Assembly: GCA_011390455.1 (NCBI GenBank) | Contig: JAABSI010000136.1 | Span: 1-6,003 of the forward strand | Origin: Trueperaceae bacterium | GTDB taxonomy: Bacteria; Deinococcota; Deinococci; Deinococcales; Trueperaceae | Direction: 5' to 3' | Length of the DNA stretch: 6,003 nt | Shown here: positions 1 to 6,003 of the stretch, piece by piece | How positions within the stretch are numbered: the first letter of the stretch is position 1 | Layout of the letters: each line of letters opens with the position of its first letter | Position numbers and translations under genes: made by a program | Notes under the pieces: model-generated | Told to the model about the DNA's origin: nothing | Databases searched by the model: none | The model's input: the letters and a program-made list of their open reading frames with translations, nothing else

Positions 1-532
1 GCTGACGCTGGTAGGCGGCAGCGACCGTCACCAACCGGCAGGACCCGAGCGCGACCCGGAGGCGCTGCGGGTGGGCAGCCCCACCACCTGGCTACAGCTC
101 CCTCGCCTGGGCGTCCCCGAGGCGCTGCGTTCCCTTCGCGACGGCCGCGCAACGGTGTCGGAGGGGCCGCGCGGACCACTGCTCGCGATTCGTTCGGGGC
201 CGGTACCGATGGGTGGCCGCCTGCCCGCCGCCGCCGAGCACCGGGTGACGGCGTCGGTCCGCGGCGCCGTCGGCGAACGGCTGCGCTGGGTGGGTGCCCA
301 GGGGGTGCTGCGCGAGGTGCCGGTCGTGGGCGAGGCGTTCGAGGACGTGTACGTGTGGCGGCCCGACGGCCCGTTCCTGCGCGCCGAGGTCGTCGCGGAC
401 GTGGGTCTCGCCGCACGACGGGCGGAGTTGGCCGCCTGGTCGGCGGCGCGGCCGCTCCCGTTCGGGATCACCCTCGACGAGGTGTTCGCGCACCCCTGGG
501 TGGTGGCCCTGTCGAACCCGCTCTACGCCTGA
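1..532 (+). CDS. PHP-family metallohydrolase, CehA/McbA type (3' end only)
   Basis: The gene enters from the left edge in the frame starting at base 2 and shows 176 codons before a TGA at 530-532. The first visible residues, LVGGSDRHQP, match the metal-binding G-S-D-x-H motif near the C-terminal end of a PHP hydrolase domain. Next comes a G-x-P-T-T-W stretch, then a segment resembling the family's 'EAL..LRDGRA.VSEGPRGP' region, where the hydrolase domain passes into a beta-rich tail. The protein ends in LRAEVV and then ALSNPLYA, resembling the 'R.E......ALTNPIYV' ending of CehA/McbA-type proteins. Such enzymes are metal-dependent phosphoesterases or hydrolases; characterised members act on carbamate esters or related compounds, but the substrate here cannot be told. 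The start and most metal ligands lie outside the window. The family call is fairly secure; the specific activity is not. Confidence 0.75.
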   Translation, partial: LTLVGGSDRHQPAGPERDPEALRVGSPTTWLQLPRLGVPEALRSLRDGRATVSEGPRGPLLAIRSGPVPMGGRLPAAAEHRVTASVRGAVGERLRWVGAQGVLREVPVVGEAFEDVYVWRPDGPFLRAEVVADVGLAARRAELAAWSAARPLPFGITLDEVFAHPWVVALSNPLYA

Positions 533-560
533 GGCCTCGGCGGCGGCCTGGTCAGCCGAC

Positions 561-582
561 CTACCCCCCGTCGTGGGGGTAG
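561..582 (+). terminator. Hairpin after the PHP hydrolase gene, possible terminator
   Basis: CTACCCCC (561-568) is exactly complementary to GGGGGTAG (575-582), giving an 8-bp stem with a 6-base loop, 28 bases after the stop codon at 532. No T-rich run follows, so if it terminates transcription it is of the T-less type often seen in GC-rich genomes. The rest of the 533-621 gap shows no coding signal that I can recognise. Confidence 0.4.
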
Positions 583-621
583 CGCACCCCGACCTGCCGG
601 CGCGCCTCGTCGAAGAGGCGC

Positions 622-861
622 ATGTACCTGCGCCTGGGCCGTGTGCCCAGCCCGATCCTCACCGTCGAGCAGCACACGATCGTCGGCGGGCTTGGCGGGG
701 CGGTGGCCGAGCACCTCTCGCGCACGCGCCCGACGCGCGTCGAGATGGTGGGCATTCGCGACACCTTCGGCGAGTCCGGTTCCCCGGACGCGCTGCTGCG
801 GAAGTACGGCATCACGGTCAAGGCCGTCGTGGAGGCGGCGCAGCGGGCCCTGGTCGATTGA
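622..861 (+). pseudogene. Transketolase C-terminal remnant with internal deletion
   Basis: This frame encodes 79 residues. Residues 14-79 closely follow the very C-terminal part of transketolase C-terminal subunits: TVEQHTIVGGLGGAVAEHL (residues 14-32), then GIRDTFGESGSPDALLRKYG, then a short terminal helix. The first residues, MYLRLGR, instead resemble a motif that normally lies roughly 80-110 residues further upstream in the same protein (…VYLRLGR..VP). The intervening segment of the third transketolase domain is absent, as are the thiamine diphosphate-binding parts. The in-frame sequence before the ATG (back to a TAG at 580-582) carries no recognisable transketolase sequence. It is best explained as a decayed gene copy with an internal deletion. 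An AAGAGG at 613-618 lies only 3 bases before the ATG, too close for a good ribosome binding site. It could still be expressed as a small orphan protein, but catalysis is not possible. Confidence 0.65.
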
Positions 862-900
862 CCGCCTGCGAGCCACGCGTCGCACGCCCCGGCCGGCGGC

Positions 901-2123
901 TCAGCCAGCGCGTCTCCCAAGATCCGTCGGCAGCGACACCTCGACGCGCGCCCCGCCGCGGGCGCGGTTCGACGCCGCCACGCGGCCACCGTGCGCCTCG
1001 ACCAGGCTGCGGACGATCGCCAACCCGAGCCCGCTGCCGCCCGACCGCATCGGCTGCGCGGCCGGCGACCGGTAGAAGCGCTCGAAGACCCGCTCGAGCG
1101 CGTCGGGCGACAACCCGGGACCGCCATCGCGCACGACGATCCGCACGCCGTCGCCGGTGAAGCCGAGCTCGACCTCCACCGCGCCACCCGCGGGCGTCAC
1201 CCCGATGGCGTTGTCGAGCAGGTTCGACAGCACCTGCGACAGTCGCAGCGGGTCCGCCGTCACGACCATCGCGTCGGACTCGGCCGCGAACGTCACGCGC
1301 ACGCCCCGCTCCGCGGCCAACGCCTCGAAGCCGGCGACCACCTCGCGGCCCCAGGGAACGAGGTCGACGTCCTCGAGCCGCAGCACCAGGCGATCGGCGT
1401 CCGCCAGCGACAGAACGCGTAGGTCCTCCACCAACCGCGTCAGTTGGCCGGTCTGCCGGTGCAGTCGCTCGAGCTCGGCCGCGTCGACCGACAGCACGCC
1501 GTCGATCATGGCCTCCAGGCGACCCTGCAGGACGGCGAGCGGCGTGCGCAGCTCGTGGGCGACGTCGGCGATCAGGGCCTTGCGTTCGCGCTCGAGCCGC
1601 TCGAGGCTCCGGGCCATGTCGTCGAAGCCGGCCGCCAACAGCTCGACCTCGTCGGCGGCGCGGCGCGGGCGACCACCCGTCGCGCGCACGGCCTCGGGGG
1701 CGGCGCGAGCAGCCAGGTCGCCGGCCGTCACCCGCTCCGCCGCGCGCGCGACGGCCGCGATCGGGCGCGCGATCCGCCCGGCGACCAAGATGCCGACGAC
1801 CACGGCGATGGCGGTCGCCGCCAACGCGGCCAGCAGGAAGCCGACCTGCGCTCCCGGCCGCCGCGTCGCCAACAGGGCCTCCACGACGGCCGTGCGCGCC
1901 ACCGGGTCCTCGAGCCAGGCGAGGAACGCCCGCTCCAAGCGCGCGCGCCGCTGCTCGTCGGGCACCCGATGCTGCGTCACGATCGCGTCCACCTCGCTGC
2001 GCACCGCCTCGGGCAGCGCGGCGTACTGCTGGCGCAGCAGCACGAACTGCGCCGCGACGACCAGCACGATCGCGATCGCGACCACGCCGGCCATCGCCAG
2101 GGCGAGGCGGACCGCCAGGCGGT

Positions 2124-2127
<4 letters not shown>
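901..2127 (-). CDS. Two-component sensor histidine kinase (HAMP/HisKA/HATPase)
   Basis: This is a 408-residue membrane histidine kinase. Transmembrane segments lie near residues 8-32 and 95-117, flanking a short extracytoplasmic sensor of about 60 charged residues. A HAMP linker follows (about 118-180). The HisKA dimerisation helix carries the phosphoacceptor His191 in VAHELRTPLAVL. The ATP-binding domain has an N box with Asn302 and Asn306 (SNLLDNAIGVTP), a G1 box DGGPG (334-338), an F box ERFYR (349-353) and a G2 box GSGLGLA (364-370). All catalytic motifs are intact. The GTG start at 2127 is chosen because it overlaps the regulator's TGA in a GTGA arrangement, implying translational coupling, and because it places the first membrane helix at the N-terminus. 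It is expected to phosphorylate the regulator encoded just upstream. The signal is unknown. One oddity is Gly-Val where most N boxes have a basic and an aromatic or His residue. It converges on the transketolase remnant, 39 bases away. Confidence 0.93.
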
Positions 2128-2798
<671 letters not shown>

Positions 2799-2804
2799 GG
2801 CGCC

Positions 2805-2810
2805 AATCTA
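2805..2810 (-). promoter_or_regulatory. Candidate -10 element for the regulator/kinase operon (leaderless)
   Basis: On the minus strand TAGATT (2810 down to 2805) fits the TANNNT -10 pattern. It is followed by 6 bases and then the ATG at 2798, so transcription would begin at or next to the start codon. This is the classical leaderless spacing of GC-rich actinobacteria and agrees with the missing ribosome binding site. I see no clear -35 hexamer about 17 bases further upstream. Confidence 0.45.
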
Positions 2811-2934
2811 CGCGCTGGCGGCCGCGGACGGGGCGACGCGGGCGGAATGGAGCGACGGGCGCTGGGGCCGACGCCGGCACGGGGTTCACGTGGCCTCCGC
2901 GGCGGCTCCACACCCCGGACGGACGATGCACCTC

Positions 2935-2940
2935 AGGAGG
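2935..2940 (+). promoter_or_regulatory. Ribosome binding site of the ABC ATPase gene
   Basis: A consensus AGGAGG lies 6 bases before the ATG at 2947. It decides the start over the in-frame ATGs at 2797 and 2926, whose extra residues do not look like an ABC ATPase N-terminus. Confidence 0.9.
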
Positions 2941-2946
2941 AACGCG

Positions 2947-3729
2947 ATGAACCCCACCAGCGCCCCCGCGCCCCACGCGATCGAGGTCGAACGCCTGACC
3001 AAGACCTACACCATCGGCACGACCGTGCACGCCGTCGACGGCGTCAGCCTGAACGTCCCCCACGGCTCCTTCACCGCCGTCATGGGCCCCAGCGGCTCCG
3101 GCAAGTCCACCCTGATGCAGCTGATCGGCCTGCTCGACGCGCCCACCAGCGGCCGGTTGACGGTGAACGGGCGTGACGTCGAGGGCCTCGCCGACGAGGA
3201 GCGCACCCGGCTGCGCGGCAAGGAGATCGGATTCGTGTTCCAGTCGTTCAACCTGATGCCCAAGCTGACCGTCCTCGGCAACGTCACCCTGCCGATGCAG
3301 TTCCAGGGCGTGGCGGCGCGCGAGCGCCTGCGGCGCGCGGAGGAGCTCCTCGCACGGATGGGCATGAGCGATCGGTTGCACCACAAGCCGAACCAGCTCT
3401 CGGGCGGCGAGCGCCAGAGGGTGGCGATCGCTCGCGCGCTCGCCAACGAGCCGACGCTGCTGCTCGCGGACGAGCCGACCGGCAACCTCGACTCTCGGAC
3501 CGGCGAGGAAGTGCTGCGGCTGTTCGCCGAGCTGCACGCCCAGGGCTACACGATCATGCTCGTCACCCACGAGCGCCGCGTCGCCGAGCGGGCGGAGCGC
3601 ATCGTCCACATGGAGGACGGTCGCATCCAGGAGATCGAGGCCCTGACCGCAGCCACCCCACCACCCGTGGCCCACGGCGGCCGGCGAGATCCCGCCGCCA
3701 GACGCCACGCCGCAGAGGTGCTCGCATGA
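2947..3729 (+). CDS. ABC transporter ATP-binding protein, MacB/LolD type
   Basis: This 260-residue ATPase energises the permease encoded immediately downstream. It shows an A-loop Tyr21 (LTKTYTIG), Walker [10 protein letters not shown] (47-55), a Q loop with Gln99 ([18 protein letters not shown]), the signature LSGGERQR (151-158), Walker B LLLADEP with catalytic Glu176, the D loop GNLD (179-182) and the H loop His208. The overall pattern, with TSG at 67-69 and [16 protein letters not shown], is that of the MacB/LolD/FtsE branch, whose members drive mechanotransmission or export rather than nutrient uptake. The fold is complete by about residue 232; the last 28 residues are an Ala/Pro/Arg-rich tail without a recognisable domain. 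The start is fixed by a perfect AGGAGG. The stop TGA overlaps the permease ATG in an ATGA arrangement (3726-3729), so the two are translationally coupled and almost certainly form one complex. The substrate cannot be deduced. Confidence 0.95.
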   Translation: MNPTSAPAPHAIEVERLTKTYTIGTTVHAVDGVSLNVPHGSFTAVMGPSGSGKSTLMQLIGLLDAPTSGRLTVNGRDVEGLADEERTRLRGKEIGFVFQSFNLMPKLTVLGNVTLPMQFQGVAARERLRRAEELLARMGMSDRLHHKPNQLSGGERQRVAIARALANEPTLLLADEPTGNLDSRTGEEVLRLFAELHAQGYTIMLVTHERRVAERAERIVHMEDGRIQEIEALTAATPPPVAHGGRRDPAARRHAAEVLA

Positions 3730-4976
3730 GCCTCACCCAGAGCTTCGCCATCGCCTGGCAGGCCGTCAAGGACAACCGCCTGCGCTCGGCCCTGACCGCC
3801 CTCGGCATCGTCATCGGCATCGCCGCGGTGATCGCGCTCGTCACGATGGGCGCCAGCGTTCAGGCCAGCGTCTCCGACAGCTTCGGCACCCCGTCGACCC
3901 GCACGATCGACGTCACCGCGGGCTCGACCGAGGGCTTCGGGCCGGGCAACGGGCCGGAGCGGTCGCGCGCCACCCTCAGCGTGTTCAGCGAGCGGGACGT
4001 CGCCGCGATCGCGGCCATCGACGGGGTCGAGAGCGTGGCCCCACTGACCAGCGTCCCGATCGCCTCGGTCACCATCGACGACCGCACCGTCGCCCTCTCC
4101 AGCCTGACCGCGACCACCGCCGACAGCGCCGCGCTCGCGGACATCGCCGACGGCCGCCCCTTCGCGCCCGGCGCCTCCGAGGCCGTGATCAGCGAGGCCA
4201 CGGTGGCTCTGCTCGGCGGCGCCATCGGCGTCGGCGACACGCTCGGCGTGCGCCTGTTCGACGGCCAGCAGCGCGACCTCGAGGTCGTCGGGATCCTGGC
4301 TGCCAGCGACGGCCTCGCGGCCGCGCTCGCCAGCGGATCCGGCGTGTACGTCCCCGTCGACCCGTTCGTCACCGGCACCGTCGCGCTGCCGAGCGGCGGC
4401 GACGGTGTCCGCACCTTCTCGCAGGTCGCCGTGACGATCGCCACCACCGAAGGGGTCGCCGACGCGCAGCTGGCGATCGGCGCCTACCTCGACGAGGCGT
4501 CGGACGCGCGGCACCTGATTCCCGCCGGGCAGGGCTTCCTGCTGGCGACCAACTCGCAGGTGCTCGACGAGGTCAACGACGTCCTCGGCCTGCTGACCGG
4601 CTTCGTGACCGGCATCGCCCTGATCGCCCTGCTGGTCGGCTCGATCGGGATCGCCAACATCATGCTCGTCAGCGTCACCGAACGCACCCGCGAGATCGGC
4701 ATCATGAAGGCGATCGGCGGCCAGAGCCGCACGATCCTGTCGCTGTTCCTGATCGAGGCGGTCATCCACGGCCTGATCGGCGCGGTCATCGGGACCGCCC
4801 TCGGCCTCGCCGGCGGCTGGATCGGTGCCCGGGCGCTGGGCCTGAGCGCGGCCATGCCGTGGGGGTGGATCGTCGCCGCCATCGTCATCGGCGTCGTGGT
4901 CGGCATCGCCGCCGGGATCTACCCGGCCAGCCGTGCCGCGCGCTTGCACCCGATCGAGGCGCTGCGTTACGAGTAG
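3726..4976 (+). CDS. ABC transporter permease, MacB/FtsX family
   Basis: This 416-residue membrane protein has the four-helix MacB topology. TM1 lies near residues 22-46 (after the cytoplasmic WQAVKDNRLRSALTALGIVIG start typical of the family). A large extracytoplasmic domain of about 240 residues follows (about 47-287; MacB-type core). The last three helices lie near 288-314, 338-368 and 380-402. Diagnostic stretches are GIANIMLVSVTERTREIGIM (308-327) and the C-terminal YPASRAARLHPIEALRYE (399-416), the conserved MacB-type ending. It is therefore a whole, full-length permease that forms a homodimer with two ATPase subunits. The start ATG overlaps the ATPase stop. No adaptor (MacA-like) gene follows; a strong hairpin ends the operon 25 bases later. 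Likely roles are export of, or resistance to, peptides or other envelope-active compounds, inferred from family and from the neighbouring two-component system. Confidence 0.94.
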   Translation: MSLTQSFAIAWQAVKDNRLRSALTALGIVIGIAAVIALVTMGASVQASVSDSFGTPSTRTIDVTAGSTEGFGPGNGPERSRATLSVFSERDVAAIAAIDGVESVAPLTSVPIASVTIDDRTVALSSLTATTADSAALADIADGRPFAPGASEAVISEATVALLGGAIGVGDTLGVRLFDGQQRDLEVVGILAASDGLAAALASGSGVYVPVDPFVTGTVALPSGGDGVRTFSQVAVTIATTEGVADAQLAIGAYLDEASDARHLIPAGQGFLLATNSQVLDEVNDVLGLLTGFVTGIALIALLVGSIGIANIMLVSVTERTREIGIMKAIGGQSRTILSLFLIEAVIHGLIGAVIGTALGLAGGWIGARALGLSAAMPWGWIVAAIVIGVVVGIAAGIYPASRAARLHPIEALRYE

Positions 4977-5001
4977 CGGGCGGCCAGCGTGCCACGTTCG
5001 C

Positions 5002-5035
5002 GCGGGCGGCGCCGGGATCCTCCGGCGCCGCCCGC
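5002..5035. terminator. Perfect 14-bp hairpin between convergent operons, bidirectional terminator
   Basis: Bases 5002-5015 are exactly complementary to 5022-5035, giving a 14-bp all-G/C stem with a 6-base loop (GATCCT). It lies 25 bases after the permease stop (4976) on the + strand and 2 bases after the activase stop (5038) on the minus strand, filling the convergent gap. No T tract follows on either side, so it is of the T-less GC-rich type. Position and perfection make a shared terminator the natural reading. Confidence 0.8.
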
Positions 5036-5037
5036 CG

Positions 5038-5946
5038 TCACACCAGGACGAGACGCTCGAGCCCCTCGCCTCGCAGCACCTCGGCGTAGCCCGCCATCGC
5101 CTCCGCCGTCGGCTCCGGCACGTCGCCGGCGATCGGGCGCACGCCGTGGCAGCGGAAGCCGATCACCTTGACCCGCATGTCGGGGTCGACGCCGCGCAGC
5201 CACGCCGCCGTGCGGGCGAGCTGTTCGGGCGCGTCGTTGACGCCCGGCAGCAGCAGCAGCCGCACCTCGTGCAGCTTGCCGCGCGCCGCGAGCTGCTCGA
5301 TCGAGCGCAGGACGGGCGCGTTGGGCTGCGCCGTCATCCGCCGGTGCACGTCGTCGTCGAACGCCTTGAGGTCGATCATCGCGCCGTCCATCACGGGGTC
5401 GAGGTCGTCCCACACCTCGGCGGGCGCGGCGCCGTTGCTGTCGACGAAGCAGGTGAGGCGACCCAGCCGCGCGTCGGCCTTCAGCGTGGCGAAGAAGTCG
5501 CGCACGAACCCCGCCTGCAGCGTCGCCTCGCCGCCCGACACGGTCACGCCGGAGAGGAAGGGCGCCGGCCCGCGCACCGCCTCGACGAGCTCGTCGACCG
5601 ACAGCGTGCGCGCCTTGGGCGTGCTGTCGAAGCGGCACGCCCGGACGCAGTCGTCACAGCCGGTGCAGGCGTCCGCGTCCCACGAGACCTCGGCGCCGTC
5701 GAAGGTCAGCGCGCCGCTGGCGCAGGCGTCGACGCACTCGCCGCAGTGGTGGCACACGTGGATCGTGTAGGGGTTGTGGCAGGCGATGCAGTCGAAGTTG
5801 CAGCCCTGCAGGAAGGCGACGAAGCGGTTCCCCGGGCCGTCGACCGACGAGAAGGGGATCGTGCCCGAAACCAGGCCGCGGGTGGCGCCGGGTCGCAAGC
5901 CACCGGCGGCGCCCCGGCCGGCGCCGGGGAAAAGCCCCTCGATCAC
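5038..5946 (-). CDS. yjjW: YjjW-family glycyl radical enzyme activase (radical SAM)
   Basis: This 302-residue radical SAM protein should install the glycyl radical on a partner enzyme. The core opens with TIPFSSVDGPGNR (29-41), then the radical SAM cluster motif C49-x3-C53-x2-C56 within LQGCNFDCIACHNPYT, the mark of glycyl radical enzyme activases. A ferredoxin-like insert follows with two four-cysteine sets, Cys65/68/71/75 and Cys94/97/100/104, for two extra 4Fe-4S clusters. SAM-binding SGGEAT spans 137-142, followed by TCFVDSNG (165-172), MIDLKAF (190-196) and a LLLPGVND strand (231-238). The IPFS…DGPG opening, the CHNP(Y/W)T motif and the ending GLERLVLV agree with the YjjW subfamily rather than PflA or BssD. 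The GTG start at 5946 overlaps the upstream stop (GTGA); no other start codon is evident before the core, so a Gly/Arg-rich N-terminal extension of about 27 residues is retained. The partner would be a YjjI-type enzyme, expected just upstream. Confidence 0.9.
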   Translation of the reverse strand: MIEGLFPGAGRGAAGGLRPGATRGLVSGTIPFSSVDGPGNRFVAFLQGCNFDCIACHNPYTIHVCHHCGECVDACASGALTFDGAEVSWDADACTGCDDCVRACRFDSTPKARTLSVDELVEAVRGPAPFLSGVTVSGGEATLQAGFVRDFFATLKADARLGRLTCFVDSNGAAPAEVWDDLDPVMDGAMIDLKAFDDDVHRRMTAQPNAPVLRSIEQLAARGKLHEVRLLLLPGVNDAPEQLARTAAWLRGVDPDMRVKVIGFRCHGVRPIAGDVPEPTAEAMAGYAEVLRGEGLERLVLV

Positions 5947-6003
5947 GCGTCCGAGCGCCGCTCCGCCCCGGCGAGCCGCTCGTGGGCGACGACGCGCTTG
6001 GTC
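5943..6003 (-). CDS. 3' end of the gene upstream of the activase; possibly its YjjI-like partner
   Basis: Only the last 19 codons are visible, ending TKRVVAHERLAGAERRSDA before a TGA at 5945-5943. The stop overlaps the activase GTG by the GTGA arrangement, so the two genes are co-transcribed and translationally coupled. Glycyl radical enzymes of the YjjI family are usually encoded next to YjjW, and this is the expected place, but the diagnostic glycyl-radical motif (RVxGY-like) would lie outside the window. The visible tail alone does not identify the family. Confidence 0.5.
   Translation of the reverse strand, partial: TKRVVAHERLAGAERRSDA

Larger units (their letters stand above)
2799..2946. 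promoter_or_regulatory. Divergent intergenic region between regulator and ABC genes
   Basis: These 148 bases separate two divergent operons and must hold the start signals of both. The right end has a strong ribosome binding site for the ATPase gene; the left end has a TAGATT for the regulator. The + strand frame stays open through here (an ATG at 2797), but its translation up to 2946 has no family resemblance, so I treat it as non-coding. The remainder is GC-rich with several scattered GACG repeats, too irregular to call as a binding site for the regulator. Confidence 0.6.

Noticed and set aside
862..900. Possible terminator hairpin in the convergent gap (TGCGA at 867-871 with TCGCA at 880-884)
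   Set aside because: The stem is only 5 bp, and its outward extension needs a 10-base one-sided bulge; in such GC-rich DNA this is expected by chance.
294..1160. A 288-codon open frame on the + strand spanning the hydrolase end, the gap and the remnant
   Set aside because: It overlaps two recognisable coding stretches in other frames and the kinase on the other strand; its product is Arg/Ala-rich noise.
2067..2082. CGATCGCGATCGCGA palindromic run in the kinase gene
   Set aside because: It is explained by alternating Ile/Ala codons in the first transmembrane helix; no copies elsewhere suggest a functional repeat.
2821..2903. Inverted pair GCCGCGGA (2821-2828) / TCCGCGGC (2896-2903) in the divergent region as an operator
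   Set aside because: The 67-base separation and the GC background make it weak, and OmpR-type regulators normally bind closely spaced direct repeats, which I could not find convincingly.
3546..4949. A 467-codon open frame on the minus strand opposite the permease
   Set aside because: Its translation is Asp/Gly/Arg-rich low complexity without domains, and the opposite strand encodes an unmistakable MacB-type permease.
5245..5262. CAG/CTG triplet run in the activase gene
   Set aside because: It encodes the short Leu-rich strand LRLLLLPG of the radical SAM barrel, so it is not a tandem repeat of interest.

Overview
This 6 kb window is very GC-rich chromosomal DNA (third codon positions are almost all G or C). 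It uses GTG starts, 4-base start/stop overlaps and hairpin terminators without a T tract, and it has one probable leaderless promoter. Together these suggest a high-GC bacterium, most plausibly an actinobacterium. That assignment is an inference; no rRNA or other marker is present. I see no tRNA, rRNA, CRISPR array, insertion sequence or phage gene.

Layout from left to right. Bases 1-532 (+) are the 3' end of a PHP-family metallohydrolase of the CehA/McbA type, followed by a small hairpin. Bases 622-861 (+) are a short reading frame that looks like the C-terminal end of a transketolase with a large internal piece missing, so it is probably a gene remnant. A two-component system follows on the minus strand, read right to left: an OmpR/PhoB-type response regulator (2124-2798) overlaps the start of its HAMP/HisKA sensor kinase (901-2127). 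Divergent from it across a 148-base intergenic region is a + strand pair encoding a MacB/LolD-type ABC ATPase (2947-3729) and a MacB/FtsX-type permease (3726-4976), again overlapping by 4 bases. A perfect 14-bp hairpin (5002-5035) separates this pair from a convergent minus-strand operon. That operon ends with a YjjW-family glycyl-radical-enzyme activase (5038-5946), preceded by the last 19 codons of another gene that overlaps it by 4 bases and runs off the right edge.

Two functional modules can be read. The first is a sensor kinase/response regulator next to a divergently transcribed MacB-like exporter or ABC complex. This arrangement is common for envelope-stress or antimicrobial-peptide responses, and the regulator probably controls the transporter. 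No MacA-type adaptor lies between the transporter and its terminator, which fits a monoderm cell. The second is a glycyl radical enzyme activase of the YjjW family, whose usual partner is YjjI, a glycyl radical enzyme of unknown reaction. The truncated upstream gene is the expected place for that partner, but too little of it is visible to prove it. This second module is the least understood biology in the window.
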